Assembly (NCBI GenBank): GCA_942493215.1
Contig: OW818670.1
Span: 1,240,001 to 1,304,000 of the forward strand
Length of the DNA stretch: 64,000 nucleotides
DNA from: G942493215 sp942493215
GTDB lineage: Bacteria > Bacillota_I > Bacilli_A > RF39 > UBA660
Direction of reading: 5' to 3'
This document shows positions 7,943 through 17,136 of the stretch, in pieces (position 1 is the first letter of the stretch; each line of letters begins with the position of its first letter). Below the pieces are notes generated by a model that was not told the DNA's origin, searched no databases, and saw nothing but the letters and a program-made list of their open reading frames with translations. The translations under genes and the position numbers were made by a program.

Positions 7943-8500
7943 ATGATATACTTAATGAGACATGGATTAGACGATGAAAGATATATTGGAGGATGGAGTA
8001 GTAATGATTTAACATTAATAGGACAAGGTCAAGTTATTAAATCGGCACATTTCATTAAAGATTCTAAATTTGATATTAAGAGAATTTATTCTAGTGATAT
8101 TAAAAGAGCAATTATAACATCAAAGATTATATCGGATATACTAGATATCCCAATTGAATTTACGCCCGCTTTAAGAGAATTAAATAAAGGATTATTAAAT
8201 GGGATGAAAGTTGAAGATGCACTATTTAAATTTCCACAATGTTCCCGAGATATTGGTATTAATTTTAAATATCCAGAAGGTGAAGCAATGGTTGATTTAT
8301 ATAATAGAGTAAGTGTATTACTTAAAGAATTAGAGCATCAAGATCATATACTTTTGGTAACACATCGTGGGGTTATTAATATGATATATTTCATATTAAA
8401 TGGCATCAAACTTAATATGGATAAAACACAGTTTGGGGTTACACATGCCTCTATTCATGAGCTAGATATAGAAGGCAAAGTAATAAGAAAGGTATATTAA
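7943..8500 (+). CDS. Histidine phosphatase family protein (phosphoglycerate mutase-like)
   Basis: This 185-residue protein of the branch-2-type phosphatase fold has the catalytic RHG at residues 6-8 (the phospho-accepting His is His7). The supporting Arg is in SSDIKRAIITS, the ELNKGLLNG acid region follows, and the second catalytic His is in LLVTHRGV. Substrates range from sugar phosphates to nucleotides and cannot be inferred. Its position under a predicted NrtR-type operator and next to an AAA-CYTH protein hints at nucleotide or cofactor metabolism. A GGAGG ribosome binding site precedes the ATG. Confidence 0.88.
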   Translation: MIYLMRHGLDDERYIGGWSSNDLTLIGQGQVIKSAHFIKDSKFDIKRIYSSDIKRAIITSKIISDILDIPIEFTPALRELNKGLLNGMKVEDALFKFPQCSRDIGINFKYPEGEAMVDLYNRVSVLLKELEHQDHILLVTHRGVINMIYFILNGIKLNMDKTQFGVTHASIHELDIEGKVIRKVY

Positions 8501-8534
8501 TTCTAATTGTGTTTTAGATAGAAGGGTGGTAAGT

Positions 8535-9689
8535 ATGGGATTATTAATGGGGAAAATTGTTCTAACAGGCGGACCATGTGCTGGTAAAACAACCGCACTA
8601 ACAAGAATTGAAGAAAGTCTTGCTGAACGAGGATACAGGGTATTTGTTGTTAGTGAAAGTGCTACTGAATTAATAAAAGGTGGTATAAGACCATTTGGTA
8701 GTTGCGCTATTGAGTTATTTAAGTTTCAAGAATTAATTTTAAAATATCAATTAAGCAAAGAGAGCATCTATGAAGAAGCAATTAGATCATTACCTAAAAA
8801 TGAAAAATGTGTCATTATTTATGATCGTGGTATATTAGATAATCGGGCTTATATTGGTCGAAGAAACTTTGCTAAACTATTAAAAATGTTAAATTTAAAA
8901 GAACTATCACTTATGGATAATTATGATATGGTCATTCACATGGTAACAGCCGCAGATGGCAAACAAGAGTTTTATACTCTAGATAACAATTCAGCTCGTA
9001 CCGAAAGTGTAGAAGATGCTATAAAACTTGATAAAAAAACAATTAATGCCTGGGTTGGCCATAATAATTTAAGGATAATTGATAATAGTACAAATTTTGA
9101 AGAAAAACTTAATCGGGTATTAGATTGTGTTCATAACTTATTAGGTAATCCTATATATACTAGAAAACAAAGAAAATTTAGAGTCCAACTTAGTTCCTTA
9201 AATTTTCAATTTTTAAACTCTGATGAATGTGTCAAAATTGATATTGAGCAGACCTATTTGCACACAGAAAAAGAAAATCCTAATTATGAAAAAAGACTAC
9301 GTAAAAGAACTCTTAATGGTGAAAATACTTATTACTTTACAATTCAGAAAAAGGAACCAAATGGTGTATCAAGAGTTGTTACTGATAAAAAAATAACCGA
9401 AAAAGAATATTTTAAATTATTATCAATGTATAAAGATAAAAGAACTATTAAAAAGACAAGGTATACGTTTGCTAATGAAAAACAATATTATAAGTTAGAT
9501 GTTTATCATAATTATGATGATTTAGTTCTTCTAGAAGTAGAACAACTTCAAGATAATGATGAAATAAAATTTCCCAATAACTTACATATAATAGAAGAAG
9601 TAACTAATGATGACGATTATTTAAATAGTACATTATCAGATACAATATCTATTCGCAAGGGTAAGATGAAAAAAATAAAAAAAGCTTAA
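8535..9689 (+). CDS. TTD14-like AAA ATPase fused to CYTH domain
   Basis: This 384-residue cytosolic protein has two parts. Residues about 5-185 form an AAA_28/NadR-kinase-like P-loop domain with Walker A GGPCAGKTT, acidic strand VIIYDRGILD and a DNS(S)TNFEEK end. Residues about 195-375 form a CYTH-like tunnel domain. The CYTH opening reads CVKIDIEQTYLH, a degenerate form of the ExExK motif, as in eukaryotic TTD14 proteins. The LRKRTLNGENTYYFTIQKK strand is typical of the fold. This architecture suggests binding or phosphorylation of a phosphorylated small molecule, but the substrate is unknown. The GTG at 8526 lies in the ribosome binding site, so the ATG at 8535 (AAGGG eight bases upstream) is chosen. 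It is 34 bases after the phosphatase gene, probably one operon. Confidence 0.8.
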   Translation: MGLLMGKIVLTGGPCAGKTTALTRIEESLAERGYRVFVVSESATELIKGGIRPFGSCAIELFKFQELILKYQLSKESIYEEAIRSLPKNEKCVIIYDRGILDNRAYIGRRNFAKLLKMLNLKELSLMDNYDMVIHMVTAADGKQEFYTLDNNSARTESVEDAIKLDKKTINAWVGHNNLRIIDNSTNFEEKLNRVLDCVHNLLGNPIYTRKQRKFRVQLSSLNFQFLNSDECVKIDIEQTYLHTEKENPNYEKRLRKRTLNGENTYYFTIQKKEPNGVSRVVTDKKITEKEYFKLLSMYKDKRTIKKTRYTFANEKQYYKLDVYHNYDDLVLLEVEQLQDNDEIKFPNNLHIIEEVTNDDDYLNSTLSDTISIRKGKMKKIKKA

Positions 9690-9700
9690 TTATTTAATAT

Positions 9701-9738
9701 AAGAAAAAAAGTCTTTATAGAATAAAGGCTTTTTCTTA
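9701..9738 (+). terminator. Intrinsic terminator after the AAA-CYTH gene
   Basis: A long imperfect stem, AAGAAAAAAAGTCTTTAT against ATAAAGGCTTTTTCTT, with loop AGA closes the NrtR-type module before the MarR promoter. Confidence 0.75.
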
Positions 9739-9763
9739 TAGTGTAAATATCATTATTTTCTTG

Positions 9764-9792
9764 TTGACATTAAATTATTATAAGCATATAAT
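9764..9792 (+). promoter_or_regulatory. Promoter of the marR-ABC operon with an inverted repeat
   Basis: TTGACA (9764-9769), 17 bases, TATAAT (9787-9792). An inverted repeat ATTATA-AGCA-TATAAT (9777-9792) includes the -10, a plausible site for autorepression by the MarR-family protein encoded 32 bases downstream. The promoter is strong by eye. The operator role is inferred. Confidence 0.7.
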
Positions 9793-9823
9793 GTGATATG
9801 TACCTAACAAAAGGAGAATTATA

Positions 9824-10255
9824 ATGGATAATCAAGTAATATATTCAATAAAGAATTTGGATAATGCCATATTCAGAAAGATGTTTAAGAGTTTAAAGGA
9901 TACGCATTGTCGATCATTTAATCCGATTCAAGGAGAAATTGCGCGAATTTTGATTAAGAGTAAGGATAAAGAAGTATATCAAAGAGATTTAGAAAAGATA
10001 ATTGGTATTAGACGATCTACTATTTCGGGTATTCTAAAAACAATGGAGAAAAATGGACTTATTATGCGGGTTGGATCACAGGATGATAAAAGGTCTAAAC
10101 AAATTATCTTAACTGATAAAGCTTATGAAATTAGTAAGCATATTGCTACTAAATTAAAAGAAATGAATAATGAAATGGTTAGTGGTATATCGGAAGAAGA
10201 TTTAGCCATTTTCTTTAAAGTAATTGACCAAATTAAAAATAATTTGGAAGATTAG
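9824..10255 (+). CDS. MarR family transcriptional regulator
   Basis: This 143-residue winged-helix regulator has the MarR core YQRDLEKIIGIRRSTISGIL (recognition helix), then KTMEKNGLIMRVGSQDDKRSKQIILTD (wing with the conserved D-x-R). Helical dimerisation segments lie at both ends. MarR proteins typically repress an efflux system encoded with them. Here the two following genes are ABC exporter half-subunits 48 bases downstream without an intervening terminator. An AAAGGAG ribosome binding site precedes the ATG. Confidence 0.92.
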   Translation: MDNQVIYSIKNLDNAIFRKMFKSLKDTHCRSFNPIQGEIARILIKSKDKEVYQRDLEKIIGIRRSTISGILKTMEKNGLIMRVGSQDDKRSKQIILTDKAYEISKHIATKLKEMNNEMVSGISEEDLAIFFKVIDQIKNNLED

Positions 10256-10302
10256 TAGTATTATATTGTTAGGTGTTTATATATAAAGAGAGGAAAATAT
10301 GA

Positions 10303-12066
10303 ATGTTTAAATTATTAAAAAAATTAAATAAAAAAGAATGGGCTATTATTGTATTATGTTTAGGTTTAATAACATTACAAGTATGGTTAGATTTAAAGTT
10401 ACCTGATTATATGTCTAAAATAACCCAATTAGTTCAAAATGAAAGCAGTCAGATGAAAGATATTATTACGCAAGGTGCTTATATGTTAATGTGTGCCTTT
10501 GGTAGTTTAGCATCAGCTATGATAGTTGGTTATTTAGCGTCATATGTAGCAGCATCTTTTGCGATGAAAACTAGAAAACTAGTATTTGATAAAGTTGAAA
10601 ACTTTAGTATGGAAGAAATAAAAAAATTCTCTACTAGTAGTTTAATAACAAGAACGACTAATGATATTACGCAAGTCCAAATGTTAATAGCAATGGGTTT
10701 ACAATTGATTATTAAAGCTCCAATTACTGCTGTTTGGGCTGTAGCAAAAATTCTTAATAAGAGCTGGGAATGGAGTGCAATTACCGGTTTAGCTATCTTA
10801 GTATTACTATCCGTAGTTGTCTTCTTAATAGCGATGGTATTACCTAAATTTAAGGTTATTCAGAAGTATATTGATAATCTAAATAGTATAACAAGAGAAA
10901 ATTTAACCGGTATTAGAATCGTACGAGCTTTTAATGCCGAAGAATATGAAGAAGATAAATTTAAGGGTGCAAATAATAACTTAACCAAGACCCAATTATT
11001 TACACAAAGAAGTATGGCAATATTATTCCCCGTTATGATGTTAGTAATGTTTTTACTTAATTTAGCTATCTATTTTGTGGGAGCATATTTAATTAATGCT
11101 GCTAATATGGTAGATAAAATAACATTATTTGGTGATATGGTCGTATTTTCAGCTTATGCTATGCAAGTAGTTATGTCAGTATTAATGTTAGCCATGATCT
11201 TTATTATCTATCCTCGAGCTAGTGTATCAGCTAAACGTATTAATGAAGTCTTAGATGAGAATATTAAAATAGCAGATGGTACAATATCTGAAGATAGCAC
11301 TAAAGAAAAAGGAACAATTGAATTTAAAAATGTATCATTTAAATATCCTGATGCTGAAGAATATTTAATAAAAAATATATCATTCAAAATAAATAAAGGT
11401 GATACGGTTGCTTTTATTGGTTCAACAGGTAGCGGTAAATCAACCTTAATTAATTTAATACCAAGATTCTATGATGTAACTGATGGTGAAATACTTGTTG
11501 ATGGTATTAATGTTAAAGAATATAAACAAGAATTATTACATAATAAAATTGGTTATGTACCTCAAAAAGCAATTATGTTTAGTGGTACGGTCGCATCTAA
11601 CGTTACTTATGGTGATAATATTAATACTGACGAAGCAATGGATATAGTTAAAGAAGCTATAAAAATTGCCCAAGCTAAAGACTTTGTTGAAAAAATGGAT
11701 GACCAATATAATGCTCATATTGCTCAAAGTGGTACAAATATATCTGGTGGTCAAAAACAAAGACTTGCGATTGCTAGAGTAATTGCTAGACATCCAGAAA
11801 TATATATATTTGATGATACTTTTTCAGCTCTTGATTATAAAACCGATTCCTTATTACGTAAAACATTAAAAGAATATACTAAAGACGCTACTACTTTAAT
11901 TGTTGCTCAGCGCATTGGTACAATTATGAATGCTGATAAGATAATTGTTTTAGATAATGGGGAATGTGTTGGTATGGGTAATCATAAAGAATTATTAAAA
12001 AATTGTGAAGTATATAAGCAAATTGCTCTATCACAATTATCAAGAGAGGAGTTAGAAAATGGATAA
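10303..12066 (+). CDS. ABC exporter half-transporter A (degenerate ATP site)
   Basis: This 587-residue half-transporter has a six-helix exporter domain (about 10-310) fused to an ATPase domain (about 335-575). It has Walker A GSTGSGKST, signature SGGQKQR and Walker B IYIFDDTFSALD. The catalytic Glu after Walker B is Asp, and the switch His is Gln (IVAQRIGTI), so its own ATP site is expected to be non-hydrolytic. This is the usual pattern for one subunit of a heterodimeric exporter such as BmrCD or TM287/288. The export substrate (drug, peptide or lipid) is unknown. The gene overlaps its partner by 8 bases. Confidence 0.9.
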   Translation: MFKLLKKLNKKEWAIIVLCLGLITLQVWLDLKLPDYMSKITQLVQNESSQMKDIITQGAYMLMCAFGSLASAMIVGYLASYVAASFAMKTRKLVFDKVENFSMEEIKKFSTSSLITRTTNDITQVQMLIAMGLQLIIKAPITAVWAVAKILNKSWEWSAITGLAILVLLSVVVFLIAMVLPKFKVIQKYIDNLNSITRENLTGIRIVRAFNAEEYEEDKFKGANNNLTKTQLFTQRSMAILFPVMMLVMFLLNLAIYFVGAYLINAANMVDKITLFGDMVVFSAYAMQVVMSVLMLAMIFIIYPRASVSAKRINEVLDENIKIADGTISEDSTKEKGTIEFKNVSFKYPDAEEYLIKNISFKINKGDTVAFIGSTGSGKSTLINLIPRFYDVTDGEILVDGINVKEYKQELLHNKIGYVPQKAIMFSGTVASNVTYGDNINTDEAMDIVKEAIKIAQAKDFVEKMDDQYNAHIAQSGTNISGGQKQRLAIARVIARHPEIYIFDDTFSALDYKTDSLLRKTLKEYTKDATTLIVAQRIGTIMNADKIIVLDNGECVGMGNHKELLKNCEVYKQIALSQLSREELENG

Positions 12067-14065
12067 TAAGCAAACAAATAAAGGACCAGGTCCTCGTGGT
12101 CAAATGGGTGGTATGGGAGTATCAGAAAAACCAAAGAATTTTAAGAATGCTATGATAAAACTTTTTAGATCTTTAAAGGGATTTAAGACACTTATATTAG
12201 TATCTATTATTTTAGCTATGGTTAGTTCCATATTTTCAATTATATCTCCTAATAAATTAAGTGATTTAACTGATAAAATTACTTTAGGACTAATTCCTAA
12301 TATGAATGAAACGACTATTAAAAACATTATGTCATCAAAAGATATAACTATGGAAGATAAATTAAAGTTTCAAACAATTATGAGTAAGGTAAATAAAAAT
12401 AGTACTAATGAAGAAAAACTTCAGGCTCTAGATTCTTTACCAAAAAGTATTAAAAAGGTAATTGAACCCAAAGTTGATTTAGATGGTGTAAAAAGTATAG
12501 CAATCCTTCTTTTATTTATCTTTGCGGCAAGTTTTGTCTTTAACTATGGTCAAGGATTTATAATGGCGAGTGTATCTAATAATTTTTCTCGAGAATTAAG
12601 AAATAAGATATCACTAAAAATAAATAAATTACCACTAAAGTATTTTGATAATCATAATGTTGGAGATACATTATCTAGAGTAACTAATGATGTGGATATG
12701 ATTGGTCAATCAATGAATCAGAGTTTAGTTACAGTTGTTAGTTCAATAACAATGTTTATTGGATCCATTATTATGATGTTTTATACGAACTGGATAATGG
12801 CTATTACGGCCATTGTATCTAGTTTAGTAGGATTTGCCTTTATGGCGGTAATATTAACTAAATCACAGAAATATTTCATTGAACGTCAAAAACGATTAGG
12901 TGAGATTAATGGTCATATTGAAGAAACATATGCGGGTTTAATTGCTGTAAAGGTCTATAATGGTAAGAAAGACTCGGATAAGAAATTTGATGAATATAAT
13001 CATGCCGTATTTAATTGTGATCAAAAGAGTCAATTCTTATCTGGACTAATGCAACCAATTATGGTTTTTATTGGAAACTTCAGCTATGTAGCCGTATGTA
13101 TTGTTGGGGCATTATTAGTAATAAATGGCAATATAACATTTGGTGTTATTGTCGCCTTTATTATGTATGCTCGATTATTTACTAATCCTTTAGCCCAAAT
13201 GGCACAAGCAATGACCAGTTTACAATCAACAGCCGCTGCTAGTGAGCGGGTATTTGAATTCTTAGATGAAAAAGAAATGCTTGATGAAAGTGATAAAGAA
13301 AAACACTTAAATCGTAAAACGGTTAAAGGTGAAATAGAATTTGAACATATTCGTTTTGGTTATGATGAAAATAAAATTATTATTAAAGACTTTAATGTTA
13401 ATGTTAAACCTGGTCAAAAAATTGCGATTGTCGGACCAACTGGAGCAGGTAAAACAACGATGGTAAACTTATTAATGAAATTTTATGAAGTTAATTCCGG
13501 CGATATAAAAATTGATGGTGTATCACTTAAAGACTTGACGAGAGAAAATATTCATGAATTATTTACTATGGTTCTTCAAGATACTTGGTTATTTAACGGA
13601 ACAATAAAAGAAAATATTGTTTATAATCGTAAAAATGTTTCGCAAAAAAGAATTGAAGAAATATGTAAAACAGTTGGTATTGATCACTTTATTAAGACTT
13701 TACCAAATAATTATGATTCGGTCTTAAGTGATAATGAAAGTATTTCATCAGGTCAAAAACAACTTATTACGATTGCTCGTGGTATGATTGAAGATGCACC
13801 ATTCTTAATACTTGATGAAGCTACTAGTAATGTTGATACTAGAACGGAAGAATTAGTTCAACAAGCTATGGATAAATTAACGGGTGGTAAAACCTCATTT
13901 ATTATTGCTCATCGTTTATCAACCATTAAAAATGCTGATTTAATATTAGTAATGAATGAGGGTAATATTATTGAGACTGGTAATCATGAAGAATTAATGA
14001 AACAAAATAGTTTCTATGCTGATTTATATAATTCTCAATTCTCTAAAGTGGGAATGGCTGAATAA
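12059..14065 (+). CDS. ABC exporter half-transporter B
   Basis: This 668-residue partner of the preceding gene has an N-terminal extension (a Gly/Pro-rich GPGPRGQMGGMG region and a soluble segment between helices 1 and 2, about 75-135), an exporter membrane domain and an ATPase domain (about 425-660). It has Walker A GPTGAGKTT, Walker B FLILDEATSNVD with the catalytic Glu present, and switch His in IIAHRLSTI. The signature is SSGQKQL instead of SGGQ. The altered signature pairs with the degenerate Walker B of the partner, so one composite ATP site is canonical and one degenerate. Translation is probably coupled through the 8-base overlap. Confidence 0.92.
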   Translation: MDNKQTNKGPGPRGQMGGMGVSEKPKNFKNAMIKLFRSLKGFKTLILVSIILAMVSSIFSIISPNKLSDLTDKITLGLIPNMNETTIKNIMSSKDITMEDKLKFQTIMSKVNKNSTNEEKLQALDSLPKSIKKVIEPKVDLDGVKSIAILLLFIFAASFVFNYGQGFIMASVSNNFSRELRNKISLKINKLPLKYFDNHNVGDTLSRVTNDVDMIGQSMNQSLVTVVSSITMFIGSIIMMFYTNWIMAITAIVSSLVGFAFMAVILTKSQKYFIERQKRLGEINGHIEETYAGLIAVKVYNGKKDSDKKFDEYNHAVFNCDQKSQFLSGLMQPIMVFIGNFSYVAVCIVGALLVINGNITFGVIVAFIMYARLFTNPLAQMAQAMTSLQSTAAASERVFEFLDEKEMLDESDKEKHLNRKTVKGEIEFEHIRFGYDENKIIIKDFNVNVKPGQKIAIVGPTGAGKTTMVNLLMKFYEVNSGDIKIDGVSLKDLTRENIHELFTMVLQDTWLFNGTIKENIVYNRKNVSQKRIEEICKTVGIDHFIKTLPNNYDSVLSDNESISSGQKQLITIARGMIEDAPFLILDEATSNVDTRTEELVQQAMDKLTGGKTSFIIAHRLSTIKNADLILVMNEGNIIETGNHEELMKQNSFYADLYNSQFSKVGMAE

Positions 14066-14071
14066 CAAGCA

Positions 14072-14101
14072 AAAGATTAACAAATATGTTAATCTTTTTT
14101 T
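14072..14101 (+). terminator. Intrinsic terminator of the marR-ABC operon
   Basis: The stem is AAAGATTAACA (14072-14082) with TGTTAATCTTT (14087-14097), loop AATA, then T-run. A perfect 11-bp stem. Confidence 0.85.
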
Positions 14102-14208
14102 GATGTAATAAAAATATGCGAAATATTTTGCTACTAATGTAATAAAAGGATGAATATAGTAATATAAGTATAATAGTTAGTAAAGATTTAATTAAGGAGA
14201 TGGGTTAT

Positions 14209-14679
14209 ATGAATGATAATGATAATAGTACCAATCCCAAGGAAGAATTTTTTAAAAAAGCAGAAAAAATTATGGACACTAATGACGAGACAAATAATTT
14301 TGATAAAAAAGAAATAGAAGAAGGAAAAGGAATGGCTATTATTTCATATATATTAGCTTTTATTCCATATTTTACTGAGAAGAAAAATAAATATGTAAAA
14401 TTTCATGCTCGTCAAGGTATGGATTTATTAGTTATATGGATTACATATTCTATTCTTTATAATATTTTGATTTCTGTAATAAAAGTTAATAGTTCATGTG
14501 GAATGTGGTTTGGTTATAATCTGGGATATTATTGTCGAGTCACGCCATGGTGGATTACGATACCTCTTAATATCATTGGTTTAATAATAGTTATTATATC
14601 TTTGATGGGTTTAATAAATGCCATAATGGGGAAAGCTAAAGAATTATTAATTATTAATAGAATGAAGATATTTAAATAG
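14209..14679 (+). CDS. DUF4870/Tic20-like small membrane protein
   Basis: This 156-residue protein has an acidic Asn-rich N-terminus (about 1-45) and then the DUF4870-like pattern GKGMAIISYILAFIPYF, KNKYVKFHARQGMDLLV and two further helices. The F/Y-x-K/R-F-H-A-x-Q-G motif is typical of this group of small membrane proteins of unknown function. Two Cys lie in the external loop between helices 2 and 3. The ATG at 14200 directly abuts the AAGGAG ribosome binding site, so the ATG at 14209, nine bases downstream of it, is the start. It is monocistronic, with a terminator immediately after its stop. Confidence 0.7.
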   Translation: MNDNDNSTNPKEEFFKKAEKIMDTNDETNNFDKKEIEEGKGMAIISYILAFIPYFTEKKNKYVKFHARQGMDLLVIWITYSILYNILISVIKVNSSCGMWFGYNLGYYCRVTPWWITIPLNIIGLIIVIISLMGLINAIMGKAKELLIINRMKIFK

Positions 14680-14707
14680 AAAACCAAATTAAATTATTTG
14701 GTTTTTT
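14680..14707 (+). terminator. Intrinsic terminator
   Basis: Stem AAAACCAAAT (14680-14689) with ATTTGGTTTT (14696-14705), loop TAAATT, followed by further T. It lies directly behind the DUF4870-like gene. Confidence 0.8.
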
Positions 14708-14734
14708 AACGCATTATAAAAATATTAATAAAGA

Positions 14735-14763
14735 TTTACATCTAAAATGAGTAGTGATATAAT
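14735..14763 (+). promoter_or_regulatory. Promoter of the ABC ATPase-permease pair
   Basis: TTTACA (14735-14740), 17-base spacer, TATAAT (14758-14763) preceded by TGA, giving an extended -10. It lies 16 bases before the ATG at 14780. Confidence 0.7.
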
Positions 14764-14779
14764 TATGAGGGTGATTTAA

Positions 14780-15493
14780 ATGTTGAAAATAATTAATTTT
14801 TCAAAAACTTATGGTAATAATAAGAAGAAAGCTGTTAATAACTTAAATTTAGAAGTTAAAAATGGTGAAATTTTTGGTTTTGTTGGTCATAATGGAGCTG
14901 GTAAAACAACAACCATTAAAGCTATTGCTGGCATTGATGAAATTATGGAAGGTGACATTACGATTGATGGCTTATCCATTAAAGAACATCCAATTGAATG
15001 TAAGCAGATAATGGCTTATATACCGGATAGTCCAGATTTATACTTATCATTAACAGGAGTAGGTTATTTAAACTTTATTGCTGATGTTTATGGTGTTGAT
15101 AAGAATGAAAGAGAAAAACTTATCAAAGAATACGCTACGGAATTTGAGATTTTATCTAATTTAGGTGATTTAATCTCTACTTATTCGCATGGTATGAAAC
15201 AAAAGTTAGCACTTATCTCAGCTCTAATACATAAGCCAAAATTATTAATATTAGATGAACCATTTGTTGGACTAGATCCTAAAGCGGCCTTTACCTTAAA
15301 ACAAAGAATGAAAGAATTATGTAAAGAAGGAACATCAATCTTCTTCTCATCACACGTCCTAGAGGTAGTAGAAAAATTATGTGATCGGATTGGTATAATT
15401 CGTAATGGTGAATTAATTGCTTGTGGTACAGTATCAGAAGTAACAGGCAACGAATCATTAGAGACTATATTCTTGGAGTTAAATGAAAAATGA
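14780..15493 (+). CDS. ABC transporter ATP-binding protein
   Basis: This is a 237-residue stand-alone ATPase with Walker A GHNGAGKTT, signature YSHGMKQK (the degenerate SHGM form typical of EcsA/YthP-like and ABC-2 export ATPases), Walker B LLILDEPFVGLD and switch His in SSHVLEV. It energises the permease encoded next, with which it overlaps by the ATGA tetranucleotide. The ATG has a GAGGGTGAT ribosome binding site. Substrate unknown. Confidence 0.92.
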   Translation: MLKIINFSKTYGNNKKKAVNNLNLEVKNGEIFGFVGHNGAGKTTTIKAIAGIDEIMEGDITIDGLSIKEHPIECKQIMAYIPDSPDLYLSLTGVGYLNFIADVYGVDKNEREKLIKEYATEFEILSNLGDLISTYSHGMKQKLALISALIHKPKLLILDEPFVGLDPKAAFTLKQRMKELCKEGTSIFFSSHVLEVVEKLCDRIGIIRNGELIACGTVSEVTGNESLETIFLELNEK

Positions 15494-17082
15494 GAAAGTT
15501 AGGGATTTTATTAAAAAATAATATATATACTACTTTTGGTATTAGTAAACTTAAAAGAACACAACCTATTAAATTAGTAGGTTATCTTATTTTGGCTCTT
15601 TATGTAATGTTCTCAATTTTTATAACATTCAGTGGTTATGCAAGGTTTGTAGCCGATGCCTTAAACGCATATAATTTAATGACTCTTATGTTAGTTATAT
15701 TTTTTGTAATGGCTACATTCATGATTTTTAATTTTTCTATATATGATACAAAGAGTAATTTATTTAATGCTAAAGATAATGATTTATTATTATCATTACC
15801 TATTAAAACTAGTTCGATATTAGCAAGTCGTCTACTTAGAATGATAATATGGAATTTATTATTGTCATTAGTAATGTTAGTGCCAGCTGTTTATGTTTAT
15901 GTAACTAGTACAACTGTAACATTTAATTTCTTTATTAATATTTTTGTAGCATTTGTTTTACTACCAGTTATTCCAACTATAATAGCTAGTATAATAGGTT
16001 ATTTTATCGCATATTTAACGTCCAAGGTTAATTTTAAAAATGGGATTGAAATATTTCTATCATTCGCAATTGTTGGATTTATTTATTACTTAATGGCTAA
16101 TGGACAGAATTTATTAAAACTGTTTATTAATAATCAAGAAATGATGATGAATGTTTTAAAATGGGCATTTTATCCTATATATTTAATATATCAAACATTC
16201 ACGACCAATAATTATACTGATTTACTTGGCTATGTAGGTATTAACATAGCAGTATTACTACTTTTTATAGTTTTACTAAATAAAAACTATAAAAAAATTA
16301 TTAATAAACTTCAAGAAAATAAAGTAAAGACTAATTATGTTATGAAAGATATGAGTGTTAGTTCACCTACTAAAGCTTTATTTATAAAAGAAGTAAAAAG
16401 ATATTTCTCTTCACCAATTTATGTTTTTAATACATCATCAGGAATATTAATCTTATTTGTTATATCTATTGCGACTATTTTTTACAATACTAATCAAATC
16501 TTAACGGTTTTAGCAATTAGTGCAGAAAATGCATCGATGTTTGAATTAATGATTGTTCTAATTCTCTTTGCATCTTTTCTATCTAGTACAACTTCTGCTG
16601 CCATATCTTTAGAAGGTAAAAGTTATTGGATTCTTAAATCATTACCAATTAAGGAAATGAAAATATTAGATAGTAAAATTTTACTTAACTTAATATTAGT
16701 TTTACCTATAACTATTATTTCAATTATAATATTAAAGTTTACTTTGGCTTTAGAGATAGGTCAAGTATTACTACTTATATTAATAGCAATAATTTCTTCT
16801 TTAGTCGCATCCCATTTAGGATTACTAGTCAATTTGAAATTTCCTAAAATGGATGCCATAAGTGATGTTGTCATTGTTAAAAGAAGTGCGAGCGTAATGA
16901 TTTCAACATTAGTACCAATGGTTATTATTTTTGGTCTAGCAGGTTTATATTCTGAGATAATAAAAACATTAGATTTTGGAATAATTATCTCAATCTTTAT
17001 TGGTCTAATGATAATTATTCTTATTGCTGAACGTATAATGTTAATTAAATGGGGAGTAAGAAAGTTTAGAACTATAGATTAA
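15490..17082 (+). CDS. ABC-2-type exporter permease
   Basis: This 530-residue membrane protein has about 12 helices in two halves of six, separated by a hydrophilic stretch around residues 265-300 (NKNYKKIINKLQENKVKTNY). The layout resembles the large putative exporter permeases of the YthQ/EcsB-like or PF16949 type. It is translationally coupled to the ATPase by an ATGA overlap. The segment NDLLLSLPIKTSSILASRL is characteristic of these permeases. Export cargo cannot be inferred. Confidence 0.85.
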   Translation: MRKLGILLKNNIYTTFGISKLKRTQPIKLVGYLILALYVMFSIFITFSGYARFVADALNAYNLMTLMLVIFFVMATFMIFNFSIYDTKSNLFNAKDNDLLLSLPIKTSSILASRLLRMIIWNLLLSLVMLVPAVYVYVTSTTVTFNFFINIFVAFVLLPVIPTIIASIIGYFIAYLTSKVNFKNGIEIFLSFAIVGFIYYLMANGQNLLKLFINNQEMMMNVLKWAFYPIYLIYQTFTTNNYTDLLGYVGINIAVLLLFIVLLNKNYKKIINKLQENKVKTNYVMKDMSVSSPTKALFIKEVKRYFSSPIYVFNTSSGILILFVISIATIFYNTNQILTVLAISAENASMFELMIVLILFASFLSSTTSAAISLEGKSYWILKSLPIKEMKILDSKILLNLILVLPITIISIIILKFTLALEIGQVLLLILIAIISSLVASHLGLLVNLKFPKMDAISDVVIVKRSASVMISTLVPMVIIFGLAGLYSEIIKTLDFGIIISIFIGLMIIILIAERIMLIKWGVRKFRTID

Positions 17083-17136
17083 TATATTAGGTAGTTAGTT
17101 GTATGTTGTAGAAATAAAAAAGAATATGAGGAATTT

